The notes: generated by a model from the letters alone, not told the origin. A stretch of 21,118 bases of DNA from Spirogloea muscicola (GCA_009602725.1 WELB01000048.1:598022-619139); one strand, 5' to 3'; shown: positions 1 to 14,804, numbered from the stretch's first letter. A program made the numbers and translations.

Positions 1-974
1 GGCACAAGAGCTAGTCAATTGCCGTCCGGTATTCGAGCGTCAGCTAGCGACCTCTATGTGCTGACTCGTGGTTACTGAGCGGGTCAGCTTAGCAGCAGGT
101 GACGTACATTTGTCCAATGTGCTTGCCTTTGTACTTGGCCACACATGGCCTCCCCATCTCTTAATATACACGCATTTTCATTCTGGAACGAACAGGATCA
201 ATCTTCTACATGACACTGGGAGAAGAAATGACAGACTGGGTACGTGAGATTGACAGCCATTTGCTCCCATTGGGAAAGTGCAGTCTTAAGGTCTGAGCAA
301 CTTCGGCCATCTGCCAGAATCTGCCAATAGCTTCTGACTCTTACAGAACATTTTTTCATTCAATTTTCAAATCAATTTGTACATGACAAATAACTACCAA
401 AACCTGTGTATGTACATTAGCCTTTGCCAAACTCCATCAGATGTTGTCATCAATGAAGTGATCTTGTCAAGGGAAAAGTCATACTGCTATTAACCGAGTA
501 ATTAATCTGAGTGCAGAGCTTGAATAATCAGTCAACCATATATAGCACACATTTACTTATACAACTCTTATAATATATTATCTCCACAAAAAATTCAAAT
601 TGACTTTTTAATATTAACTAAACACTTTATCACAATTTTGGAAATGACTTCACCACAACATTAATACAGAGACATACCATCAATCTACCAACTTAGCTAC
701 AAACTGCTACATAGTATAAAAGTAATATTCAATGGCATTACTGTTGATGATATCAACCTTATCATTTCAGTGATCAAAGAAAGTAGAAGACTATATCTTT
801 TCCTTTCATCACAAGATTCCAAAACATTATCCATTATTCATTGGAATAATGGACCTACCAAATCAATAGAAAAATGTTTTGGGTTAAAACGTTTAAAACA
901 AGCGTCAGTTTAGACAAATGAATATGACCAATTATACCTTGTGATTGTAGAAGTTGTGAAAGTAAAACTCTATC
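1..974. other. AT-rich region without a recognised gene
   Basis: This stretch lies downstream of the TRM8 stop codon and is clearly richer in A+T than the gene-bearing parts. I find no exon with family similarity, no long open frame and no RNA gene. It presumably contains the TRM8 3' UTR and terminator on the minus strand, but I cannot place a polyadenylation signal with confidence. Confidence 0.5.
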
Positions 975-3317
975 CTACTTTCGTCGAAAGTGTGCAGAAT
1001 ATGTTCTCCCGCCATTTCTCTCCACCTTTACAAGATCACAGAAACATATTGATGAATATCAGCTAACATTTTGCTATTTGTTACCACAGGTACATGAGTA
1101 TATATCATGCATCACGGATAGAAGCAGTTGATCAGTACCTTCTGCCCTTCTTCAGTCGAGTGTACAAGAAGGGGAGGAATGGTGTCATCGGCCTGCAGAA
1201 AAAACTAGAGTAAGTTGGTTTCGTTTTGAAAGCACATACATGTCACAGCCCTGACCAAACTGTATTGACAGTAGCAACACACCATTTCAGTAGCAGACAT
1301 TCTTTCGAACAAAGGGTGTGTGCTGATATTGAATGCCATCAACTCTCCCAGCTCCTCGACATCTGTTATTGTATAGATAACACCTGCACATTGTGGCCAC
1401 TTTGCCACAGTATCAGCATGACAGATGATTATTTTGGACAAGGCAAAAATATCATCAAAGACTGGTGTGGTGCAAGTATAAACAATTACAATGCATGTGA
1501 CACAGGGTATCATCGAAGTTCAGGTCTTACCACCCGGTGCCAGCACATAGGCATACTCAGCCAGGAGCGCTTGGCTGTGAGGTCAAACCACAGTGCGAGT
1601 TACCGATCATGAGAGAGGCTCTTCCATCTTCCAGGAGCTGTGCTTATCGTTTTAGGACATGAACCAGTGACGTCTTAACAGAAGCATCTAGTTGCTGCAA
1701 GCAGAGATCTGAATCGCCTTTCACCTGATTATTCTGCGCCGGTGATTTTTCTCCTTGAAGTGCGGGTCTGGAAAGAGGAAGAACATCTTCGTGAGCTGCA
1801 GCAAGGACACAACCGCAAGGGAGACAGTATGTCCTCAGAGCAGGTACTGCACCGCGTAGATGTAGACACCCAACAGATGTGCTTGCACATATACAACCTC
1901 AGCGGAGACGAGGAAGGCACACAGGCCGAGCTTGGCACCCTTAAGGCAATTTCTACTCACTTGGCCCTTCTCAAAGTAATTGGGCAGGTACTTCATGGCG
2001 TTGGTTCTGATAGCAGTGATGTTGGTGTACTGTCAGGCATTGGGACAAGCCACAAGCTGTGAACTTCTTTCACTGCAAGACAACTGCTTCACTGATGCGG
2101 GCATCCTAGCGGATGGCTGCACTCAAGGGGTCTAAGCTTCTTGTAGCATCAACAGTAAGTCATACTTTCCACAATTTGCCATTTGCACATGATAGTCAGC
2201 AGCTTGAGTACAGCTTGTAACCTAGATTGGTACCTGTCCTGGGTGCTTAAGAAGAAGCGCATCTATCCGTTCCCGCAGGTACTCGCTGACCTGTAAGTCT
2301 TTCACAGCAGGTAACAATTGCTTCAATTGTCCTGCTAACAATGCACCCCAGATCCAATGCCCTTACTGTGAGAATACTCAGCAATTGCCAATGACTCCGG
2401 CGATCAATGGCAGATTAGTCGTAAGCAACGATGTAGCCACACATGCCCACCTTGTCTCGCAGCTCGAGGCCCACCATTGGTGTGTTGGGGTACAGGGGAG
2501 CCAGCGTAACTGGAAACAGAAGAAGATTGCGGATGACAATGAAGCAAAATTATCAGCAGTTGCACGACACAACAAAAGTGTAATCTGTCTATCGGTGGCC
2601 GAGTACTGAATACAGAAGCAAGGCCCTTGCCGTTTGCAACTCTGACTTGGGAGCTGAAGAGAACAGTCTTGGGAGCAAGAGAAAACCGAGTGTGCACTGT
2701 CTAGAGTAGCAAGATGCAGCAAAGGCGCACCGAGAAGCCCTCCAAATCCACACCCGATGTCCGCAAACTGCACACGGGGTACCGCGCCATTTGCTGCTCA
2801 ACACCACGCGGCCATACAGTGATTTGTCAGTCTGCATGCTCCCTTGCCTTTGAAAATCTCAATGCCTGAAGACCTGGCTTCCTCCTCCGTGTGGAGCTTC
2901 AAGTATGCCATAGCATGCCAGCCAAATCCTTTGTTGGTCTTGAATCTCAAGGGCTGGGTCCTGGAGCCCTGCCCTGTCAGCAGCCGCATTCTCCTGTAAG
3001 CTCAAAGCAGGCACGTGCCCAGCAAGACGCCATGCCTTACCTGCCACGCTTCCTGAGCAGGAGGCCTCTGCTGCCGCCTCCTCGTCTTGCCTCGGCAGTG
3101 CTACCTCTGCTGACTCGTTCGGCGAGGCATCTCCACCTCCGCAGCTGCCGTTCTGAGCAGCTGCAGCTGATGTTCCTTCTCGATCATGATCCGGGCCCTT
3201 TGCATCTGCTGCCGCCGCGCTCGGTAGCCCAGTGGCGCCGTGTGCCTCACCAAAGAAGGCCGGGTAGTGCTTGGACCAGTCAAACTCGGCTGGGCACAGA
3301 GGCCTGGGCTGACACAT
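975..3317 (-). CDS. TRM8: tRNA (guanine-N7-)-methyltransferase, TRM8/METTL1 family
   Basis: Catalytic subunit that methylates G46 of tRNAs with S-adenosylmethionine; in eukaryotes it works with a WD-repeat partner (Trm82/WDR4). Exons, in order of transcription: 3317-3041, 2793-2731, 2509-2451, 2290-2234, 2029-1961, 1795-1725, 1574-1531, 1383-1283, 1192-1139, 1025-975. They join in frame to 281 aa (human METTL1: 276) and every intron is GT-AG. Seen in the product: FDWSKHYPAFF near the N-terminus, the SAM-binding motif DIGCGFGG at 104-111, GLELRDKVSEYLRERI, NAMKYLPNYFEKGQ, the family signature MFFLFPDPHFK at about 179-189, IYTITDVEEL, HPLFER, STEEGQK, and a C-terminal NGGRTYSAHFRRK before TAG. 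Residues 24-92 are an Ala/Ser/Glu-rich, probably disordered linker. The usual upstream R-x-H-x-N-P segment is missing, so the ATG at 3317 is provisional and a short exon further upstream is possible; an acceptor CAG lies at 3311-3309. The downstream exons are solid. Confidence 0.93.
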
Positions 3318-3471
3318 GCAGCCAGATCACGCGCATGAGAGTGGAGGAGAGCACCAAGCTGGCTCTCCATCACAAAAGCTGGCGTGCTGCGAGGATGTCT
3401 TGATTCTGACTTGAACATAGACCCTTGATCACGAGCTAGCCCTCTTTAAAACCTAGCAATCAGGGTCCAGT

Positions 3472-3521
3472 GTTTAGATTCGGGTTGAGGGTTAAAGGGT
3501 TTAGGCATGAGGGTTTAGATT
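3472..3521 (+). repeat. Degenerate interstitial telomere-like repeat (TTTAGGG-type)
   Basis: A run of imperfect units such as TTTAGATTCGGGTTGAGGG, AAAGGGTTTAGG and GAGGGTTTAGATT lies on the plus strand about 150 bp upstream of the TRM8 start. The units resemble the plant/green algal telomere repeat TTTAGGG but are mutated, as expected for an old interstitial tract. Confidence 0.6.
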
Positions 3522-3556
3522 CAGGTGCCCTCTTTAGGAAGCTGCAGTAGTTCGAA

Positions 3557-3727
3557 ATGACGGTCTGCCCTCCACCTAACGCCTTGTCAGACCCTCTACC
3601 AGTCGTTGGCGTCCAAGCTGGGCCCCAGGTGGAGCAACCGGAGCGCTGGCTAGATCTTGCAGGCGCTGACGACTCTGCGCAGCAAGCCACTTGGGCCGAC
3701 ATTGGCGGCCCTCGCAGAGCGCCCTGA
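3557..3727 (+). CDS. Small open reading frame, unrecognised
   Basis: A 56-codon frame from ATG to TGA in a GC-rich island between the TRM8 start and the minisatellite. The product is rich in Pro, Gln, Ala and Asp, contains VEQPERWLDLAGADD and ends TWADIGGPRRAP. Its composition is more protein-like than its surroundings, so it could be a remnant exon or transposon fragment. I recognise no family, and there is no sign of splicing or expression. Confidence 0.13.
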   Translation: MTVCPPPNALSDPLPVVGVQAGPQVEQPERWLDLAGADDSAQQATWADIGGPRRAP

Positions 3728-3902
3728 TGCCTGGCGCCCTCGCCTGTAGAGACATTCCCGTCTTCATTCCTAGACCAGCTCCCGACATATACTGCTTCAA
3801 GCTGACAAAAGTGCTATGCAAGGCGCAAATAAAGAGGCATGGCCAGTTGAGGCAGCATGGCTTGGGAAAGCTTTCAGAAGTATTGGCCAGACTTACATGG
3901 GC

Positions 3903-3988
3903 TTTGGAATGGCTTGGAATGGCTTGGATGGCTTGGGATGGATGGAATGGCTTGGGAATGGCTTGGGAAGGCTTGCAAATGCTTGCAA
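3903..3988 (+). repeat. Imperfect GGAATGGCTT-type minisatellite
   Basis: Short tandem units of about 10 bp (GGAATGGCTT, GGATGGCTTG, GGGAATGGCTT, then AATGCTTGCA) repeat with variation through this stretch. The overlapping open frames encode the same tryptophan/glycine-rich or serine/histidine-rich pattern in several phases, so they are treated as repeat artefacts. Confidence 0.75.
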
Positions 3989-4511
3989 AGATTGCTGCTT
4001 GCTAACCAACTGCAGGTTTTAGGAAGGAGGCATGGAAGTAGCGCCGAAGCTTCAACGGCAGGCGCCAGGGTGTTGGCGATGGCGCCCATCCACTGCAGTG
4101 GGAGCTGCTGCGCTCTCTGCAACGGCGGCAACGGGAGCTGCCGTGCTTTGGGGAAGCAGACCTTACACGGGGAAGTGGGAGTCGCTTAGGGGGTTGCTGT
4201 GAGCGCGCGCGCGGTAGAACTTCTTCTGCGGCAGCCCGGCGCCGCCCGCCGCTGCTGCTGCCGCGCGCTTGCGAGCCTCGTGTGCGGTCCGGGCCCCGCG
4301 TCAGAGAGACCGGCGCGCACAGGAGATCGTGTGTGGCACTGAGCGGGCGTCGCCGAGATGCAAAGACGGCCCGCCGCGGCGGCTGTGGTGGCGACGACAG
4401 CGGCAACAGCGGCGGCGCCAATGGAATTGCGGGACGGCGTCGGCACGCGCTGGACGGCCATGAGCTCACGGCTAGCAAGCCTTGCAGGCGCGAGAGAAGC
4501 TCACATTTCAT

Positions 4512-4518
4512 GGCGGCG

Positions 4519-4561
<43 letters not shown>

Positions 4562-4606
4562 CGGCGATGGCGTCGGCGGCGGCGGCGGCGGCGGCGTGGC
4601 GGCGAT
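4512..4606 (+). repeat. (GGC)n trinucleotide tract, interrupted
   Basis: Almost uninterrupted GGC units, broken by GAC, GGT, GAT and GTC variants, extend over about 95 bp. It could be read as poly-Ala, poly-Arg or poly-Gly depending on frame, but no splice or family evidence makes it coding. It lies about 450 bp upstream of the GapB start codon. Confidence 0.8.
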
Positions 4607-4617
4607 GCGGAGGACAC

Positions 4618-4643
4618 GGGTTTAGGGTTTGAACCCTAAACCC
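4618..4643. repeat. Telomere-like perfect palindrome, head-to-head
   Basis: GGGTTTAGGGTT at 4618-4629 is followed by a 2-bp spacer (TG) and its exact reverse complement AACCCTAAACCC at 4632-4643. The G-rich strand runs inward from the left and the C-rich strand follows, the orientation expected of two telomere ends joined together. It also contains telo-box sequence (AAACCCTA), a known plant promoter element, and lies about 400 bp upstream of GapB. Confidence 0.85.
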
Positions 4644-5048
4644 TGCTTGACCGCGAGTCGCAGGACTCGGCTTTGCGGGTCCTGCCGGAAACCAGAATAC
4701 CGGCGCCGCTGCGGAGTCGGAATCCGGCATCGTGCCTCCTCGACAACGCGGAGCTGACATGGCGCATCGGGTGGCTGCCCGCGTCCGGTGGCGGCTGGCG
4801 GGCAGACCAATAACGGCGCCCGCGACATTGGCACACGGATTTCATTTACCCGCTGCCCCGGGCCCGCGCTCTGGCGGAGACTGCCGTCAGAACCTCCCAC
4901 TACGCGGCCCATCAAAAGGCCGTCGCAACCGTCTGGGGCACCGTTCGGGCGCCCCCCCTCCCAGCAAGCCTCCCCGGTCGCCCGCGCCTCCCGTCGTTCC
5001 GACCACCCACTCCCCCACTGATCTGAGACGGAGGCNCCAGCCGTAGTC

Positions 5049-8903
<3,855 letters not shown>

Positions 8904-9553
8904 GGTCACATTGTTTGACATAGTTTCCACTCCGCTGACCCAGCAGAGTCCCCATTTCTTCACTTCAAGCAGAGTCCGCCAGGTGTAGACTTGTTTGCTT
9001 GAAGGCGGATGTACTTTGCATTTGCCTAGTTGCCTTAGGTGCGAGCCGCTCATTGAACATTTATAGGTGCTCTGCTGCACGTTGCTATGGCGCGCACAAA
9101 ATTGATGGAAATCCCGAAACAAACACACTCTCATTCTGTGGTTCCTTCTTCCTACAGATTGAGAAATGAATAAGAATGTCCTAGGCCAGCCCTAGATGCG
9201 AATGACGGCCTGCATGTTGAGCCCGCATGGAGATACAGGTGAGACTGGCTGTGCAGCTGCCTCTGTCCACTTTGTGGAATAGAGGCTTGCTTGGAAGGTC
9301 GACACAGTTACTGTTGGACGAATATGCATTTTGCTTGTATGCTCGGCATAATAAGCCCTTTCGCAATCTACTTTCCCTGCCTACCTAAAACTTTGCAGCA
9401 CAGTGTTGAACCAAGTACAGACCAGTTATCATGCACCATACGAAAATTTAGCCGTCAAAAATAAGTGCTTGACATGACATGTTGACTTCAAGCTCCAAGT
9501 AACAATTTAGCTTAGCAACTTTTGCGTGACAGCTAGGATTGCATCTGATGTGC
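8904..9553. other. Convergent intergenic region (GapB and polymerase 3' ends)
   Basis: About 650 bp between the GapB stop (TAA, 8901-8903) and the polymerase stop codon on the other strand (9554-9556). It should contain the 3' UTRs and terminators of both genes. It is moderately AT-rich; I see no clear hairpin, repeat or exon-like segment, and no polyadenylation signal I can assign confidently. Confidence 0.5.
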
Positions 9554-12500
9554 TCAAGAAAGCGAGTGTCTTGAGGAGAAGAAGTGATCTAGCGTTGCCC
9601 TTCTTGGCCGCTTCACAAGGTCTCCAGCTGATGCTGCGGTCGGCGCCTGGCGAGCGGCGACCGAATCAAACAGCCCGTCTAGAGAAGACTTGAGTGGCCA
9701 TGGCTTCCGATCGAGGCCACCCTGCTCGTTTGCCTGCAGCCTTGCAGCCATATGGAAGTCCTGGTGCTCCTGTGCTGCCTGCAGGCCAGCCCCAACCTGC
9801 TCGCCGCAGTCGGTACACACCCAAGCTGCATCCAATTTGCCGTCAGGGGCCGGCGAGCTGCTTTCTACGTGGTTCCCAACGCCAGAGCTGTCGTCGGGCT
9901 TTGAGTGCCGGTCTGCAGTGGCAGCGGAAAGGCTGCTGGCTGGTGGCAGCCTCCGGAGCTGGCGCATGTAGCTCGCCTCCCGCAGGTCCTGCCAGATGCT
10001 GTCGTCCTCATCGTCTGCAAATGCTTGAAGATTTCAGCATCAAGAAAGGTGTGCAAACGTAACAGCAGTGAGCTGAGCAAGTTACAGCCGTTCGCTCGCA
10101 CGCTTTGATCTGCAGAGCAAGCTAGCAACTCTGGTCGAGCAGACTCAGAGAGGGTCAGAATTCATTGCTGAAATTCTGGAGCAGCGCTTCACACCTTCGC
10201 TTTCAGCTGTGAGAGTCTCGTCATGCCACGCCATCCTGGCCGGCGAAGCTCGACCATCTGTGCCGCCTTTGGCACCAACAGATGAATCTTTTCCCGAGTG
10301 GATAGTTCCACTCCTCTCCTCCCGCTCTGCCCGTGCCTCCCGTTTGCCGCGGTGCCGGCCGCAGCTCGGCGATGTCCGCTGCAGCTCTGCCAGCTGACTC
10401 GGCAGGCTGGCAGGAATCACTGCCATGTTCTGCATCGCCGCATCTTTGTCAAAGTAGCCCTGAATGCTGCAGCCATCCCCGCTTGCTTCACTCCCGTCAG
10501 CAGGAACGAAATTTGTCGCGCCAAGGTTGAGAACCGCGACTTTGAATTCAGCGCCGCTGTCAAACGCCCTCGCCAATAGGCGCACTGCGCAGCTTGTTGC
10601 AGCTTCTGCCCGGCCCTCACTTGGCATTGCCCTCGACGTGACCTCCGCAGGCATTGGGCATGATATTGACGAGAATCGCCTGATGCAGACGATCAAAGTG
10701 AGGATGACTTTGTGGATAAGTTAAGCACACTCCTAACAATGCAGGCAATGAACGAGCTGTCACAGTGCTACATGATTTCGTACTCGGAAGCAACCAGCGA
10801 GTGAGAGCCTGAAAAGTGTTTTCACCCACATTTAGTACAACTTCTGTTACTTGCTGTCTATCCATTAGCCAACGAGACTTCTATGAGCCTAAGCTGGCCA
10901 CCAATAATAGTGAAGAATTTGCAAGGTATAAAATCAAGAAATTAAGACGTCAGCTAGGACCTTGTGGCGCCATGCTAGCAAAAGGGGGTTGGTGGGGCAT
11001 ACCAGCCTGCCCCCTTGGCCCTCCACTTGACAGTCAGCGTCCTGGGCGTCCTCCCCATCTCCTCCCTGTCCTCGTCCAGACGTGCAATGAAGTCGGGGGC
11101 GAGCATGGCCAGAATCGTCTGCGCACAATTCCAACTCAGGTATGATACAAGAACTGTGAGCATGAGAAGTGAGATGTGTCCACCTAGTGAGCTGGTGCTA
11201 GCCCTCATGTAAGCTGCTCAGCATCCACTGTTGGTTAGCTGGGACCACACCTGTGCAATTGCGAGGGACGTGCAACCACGGAAGGAGTCCTCGACGGAGA
11301 TGGACTTGGGCGGGCCCCTGTCCCGCACAGGCGTGCCATCCAGCCCTCTGCTTGCTCCATGCATGAAGGTACCCACCTGCGGCCCAAAGCTGATCAACAA
11401 GAGCGCCCGCCTTGAGTGTCACGATCAATGAGCGGATATCACTTATCAATGAGAATGCAAAGGTAATCAGTGCACCCAGCCTGTGCCATGCAATAACGTG
11501 AGGTATCACAGTTGATAACAATGGCAGAGGCAGAGTGCATAACCATCAAGGGTTTAATGTTCCAGAGGAGGGATAGGCATCCTCAACAGCAAAGCCATTG
11601 CAAAGTTACCCCGACGTGAAGATACAATAGCTCAACCCCAGGTTGCAAGACCTTTGGAGAAAGACATGAATGTAAGTCGACGACATAAGGGTCGAGAGGA
11701 GGCGACGAAAGAGGCAGCACTTACATGGAGATGACGTGGTCAAGCGACAGCTGCTGCAGGTCCGAGATGGTCTGCACGCCAATATCTTGCAATGCTCTAG
11801 AGAAGTGATGACCCACACCTGGCACCTGCATCATGGCTTCAAATTCAGCTCAAGCAATACGAACTTTCAACAACTTGGGAGCATGGCTGTAGGGCCAGTG
11901 TTGGTACGTCACCTACCTTTCCTGCTGGATCACATGGCTGCATATACTGTCTGATTACGAAATGGGTGAACAATACATCAACTCCTCAAAACCCTAAACC
12001 CGACTCCCTAAACCCTGAACAGCCTTACATAGAATACCACTAGAATGTAATGCTCAGTGACGGGACATAGGCAGATAAAGTGTCCAAGTGAACCAATGCT
12101 AGATGTGTTCTTGTGAGAGGACAAGCTGTTGTGGCTGACCTTCCGCGCCGGGAGCGGCGCAATGAAGGAGGCAACCGCGGTTGCTGGCAGTGATGTCTGC
12201 GCATTCGGCTTGTGCAGCCCGCACGCCATCTTTGCCAGCATCTTCTGCAATGACAGCTCTGAGCTAATTCAGTCATGGAATGCATGGAAGGGCTACAACA
12301 GATACGGCTGCGCCAGGACCTTAGGGTGTAGGGTTTGGTTTTAGGGGTTTAGGATTCAAGGTATACGGGCTTAGAGTTTAGGGTTAGGGTTTAGGGTTGT
12401 GTAAATGGAGGTGGGGTTTCCAGCACCGCACATTGTGGGCGATGCCGCAGGAGCAGCGGTACCCGGTCTCGGTCTCGACGGCGCACCGCACCTCCAGCGC

Positions 12501-14157
12501 CACCTGGCTGCCCAACATGAGCTCGACCTCACCTGACGGCCGCACGGAGGCCTCGACCTCCGCACTCTGCTGCTGGGCCCTGGGGATACTTTGGCCCTGC
12601 TGCGGGCTCCTGCCTCTGCTGCCGGCAGGGACCTCCTGGCCGCTGCTCTCGAATGCGTTGTACACCACTCGGCGCGCTGTCCAGTCCTGCGTAGGAGCCT
12701 CCGGAGTGCCGTCCCGCAGCTCTACCACCTCCTCTCTGCTGCCGGGCCCTGGACAGCACCTGGCGCTGCTGCCGCCGCCAGGCGCCAGGTCGGCGGCGAC
12801 CGCCGGGGCCGTAGAGACGACGTGGCCGCAGTACTCAACCGGCACGCTGCCGGCGCGCACCCTTGCAGCTACTTCCGCTGTGAGGTCCACTACGGCCTCA
12901 TCCAGGCCAAGCCTGCACGGGCTCAGCAAGGATCCCGCTTTCAAGTTTCTGAAATGGCGATAGTATATTGGGCTGCGCAGTCATTTGGCACTCGATGCAA
13001 GCGTTTCTCGTTGTAGGGTAGCCAGATTGCGAGACGGGCGTGCAGGTGGGCGGCATCTCACACCTCTCCACTGTACCCCACCGGCGGAGAACGTCCATGA
13101 TGCGCCGGCTGGCCGCGCGGTATGGCGTCAGGTCCTCGCCGTTGATCAGCACCAGGTCGGGGCACCTGCGCGCCAGCCCCAGACTCCACTCCACATGTAA
13201 AGCAGAGGTAGGAAAAGGGCTTGCTGCGGACTTTTTTTGGCATTGCCAAAGCAAAAGCACAGGAGCTGCCAAGCAGCCGTTGCCAGTGCAGGATTCCGAG
13301 CGCAGCCATTGCCTAGCTCCAGCCTCTGCCAGTATACACCTGTATGCATCTGGCTGGCATTTCACAGCCGATTCTTTCATATCAGCAGCCGCTTTCTCTG
13401 CCAGAGTCAAGCGGTTAATGAACGACGGGAGGAGGCTCCGACTTGGTGGCGAAAGGCAGCCCCCGCAAGCGTACTTCCTCTTGGCGTCGATGATGGGGAC
13501 CATCTTGGGCACGCCCAGCCGCCGCGCTGCGTAGTTGCTCGTCACCACCAGATACTTCTGCAGCGCCACATCGAGTGGTGGCAGGATGAAGGAATGGATC
13601 TAAGTTTGTCAGTATTTGATTCAACAACAGTCACTTAGCTGTCGGCTGTATACGTAAGCTCTTACGTGTTGTGTAGAGTTATAATACCGAGGTGTCCAGC
13701 TACCAGGTTTTGAGGCCATTATGACTAAGTGCGTATTTACCGTGGCTGCCAGCATCTGAGAGTGGTATGGCAGACAGACAGGCTCCTGTGCGAGCCGACG
13801 AGGGCAAAGGCAAGCCCACCTGTGTCACTCCGAGGGGCCGGCCGGCAAGCTCAGGCCGCCGCTGCTCCTCCACCTGCGCATAGAAGCAGTCCAGGTCCTG
13901 CCGACGCAGCGGCGCGGCCATGGCTGTCCCGTCAGTCGGTCGCAGCGGCAGGCCACCCAGCAGTGCGGGCGAGCTGGCGTGGCGAGGGCTCGCAGCGGCG
14001 CTGGACGCACGAAGTGGGCTATCACGCGGCGGTGGTCGGGTGCGACGTCGCAGGAGCCGCCGGCGGCGGCGGCGGCGTCGCCAGGGCCAGCGGCCATCTC
14101 CGGCGGCTGCGGTGGCGCAGGGGGGCAGGACGCCAGACGCAGCGCAGGCCCGGGCAT
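9554..14157 (-). CDS. POLI: Y-family translesion DNA polymerase, Pol iota-like core with UBZ finger and PIP-like box
   Basis: Nuclear lesion-bypass polymerase. Exons in order of transcription: 14157-14011, 13897-13820, 13557-13475, 13165-13064, 12912-12432, 12244-12140, 11825-11725, 11389-11251, 11118-11003, 10679-10195, 10014-9554. They join in frame to 765 aa, all GT-AG. Core motifs: RRVIAHF then DLDCFYAQVE (metal-binding Asp50, steric-gate Tyr55), PLGVTQKYLVVTSNYAARR, CPDLVLINGEDLTPYR, GLDEAVVDLT (catalytic Asp141-Glu142), CGIAHNKMLAKMACGLHKPN, a VPGVGHHF helix-hairpin-helix, and EDSFRGCTS. The QKYLVVT, LINGEDLT and EDSF motifs match Pol iota better than Pol eta. Exon 5 carries about 100 extra Gly/Ser/Gln-rich residues inside the palm. 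The C-terminus has an acidic patch, a C2H2 ubiquitin-binding zinc finger (CTDC at 679-682, His696, His700, with HQDFH) and a terminal PCNA-box-like RATLDHFF at 751-758. ATG 14097 is an alternative start in the same exon. Calling it iota rather than eta rests on motif reading only. Confidence 0.9.
11988..12018 (-). repeat. Telomere-like tract, C-rich strand on plus (polymerase intron 6)
   Basis: ACCCTAAACCCGACTCCCTAAACCCTGAA consists of about three imperfect CCCTAAA units. It sits in intron 6 of the polymerase gene, about 120 bp from the edge of exon 6, and is inverted relative to the tract at 12321-12398 on the other side of that exon. Confidence 0.7.
12321..12398 (+). repeat. Telomere-like tract, G-rich strand on plus (polymerase intron 5)
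   Basis: Repeated TTAGGGTGTAGGGTTT, TTTTAGGGGTTTAGG and GTTTAGGGTTAGGG units run for nearly 80 bp with point variation. The tract lies in intron 5 of the polymerase gene, ending about 34 bp before exon 5, and is the longest telomere-like run in the window. Confidence 0.8.

Positions 14158-14804
<647 letters not shown>

Larger units (their letters stand above)
3318..5048. other. Divergent intergenic region between TRM8 and GapB
   Basis: About 1.7 kb separate the two divergently transcribed genes, so both promoters should lie here. It holds a degenerate telomere-like run, an imperfect minisatellite, a long GGC tract and a telomere-like palindrome, each listed separately. Long open frames at 4002-4760 (-) and 4282-4632 (+) are low-complexity products of the GC-rich repeats and are not supported as genes. 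I see no convincing TATA box. An undetermined base (N) sits at 5036, 13 bases before the GapB start codon. Confidence 0.6.

Noticed and set aside
1090-1210. Plus-strand exon-like segment with AG acceptor and GTAAGT donor
   Set aside because: It overlaps the minus-strand TRM8 exon 1139-1192, which joins in frame with TRM8 exons on both sides and matches the family; the plus reading matches nothing.
1742-2062. Plus-strand open frame of 106 codons
   Set aside because: It is antisense to two TRM8 exons, including the FPDPHFK signature exon.
4002-4760. Minus-strand open frame of 252 codons rich in Ala and Arg
   Set aside because: It spans the GGC tract, is low-complexity in every frame and has no recognisable domain.
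13898-13921. Start codon at 13921 for the polymerase (MAAPLRRQ then DLDCFYAQ)
   Set aside because: It would lack the first beta strand. Splicing from exon 14011-14157 supplies RRVIAHF immediately before DLDCFYAQ, matching the family; kept only as an alternative.
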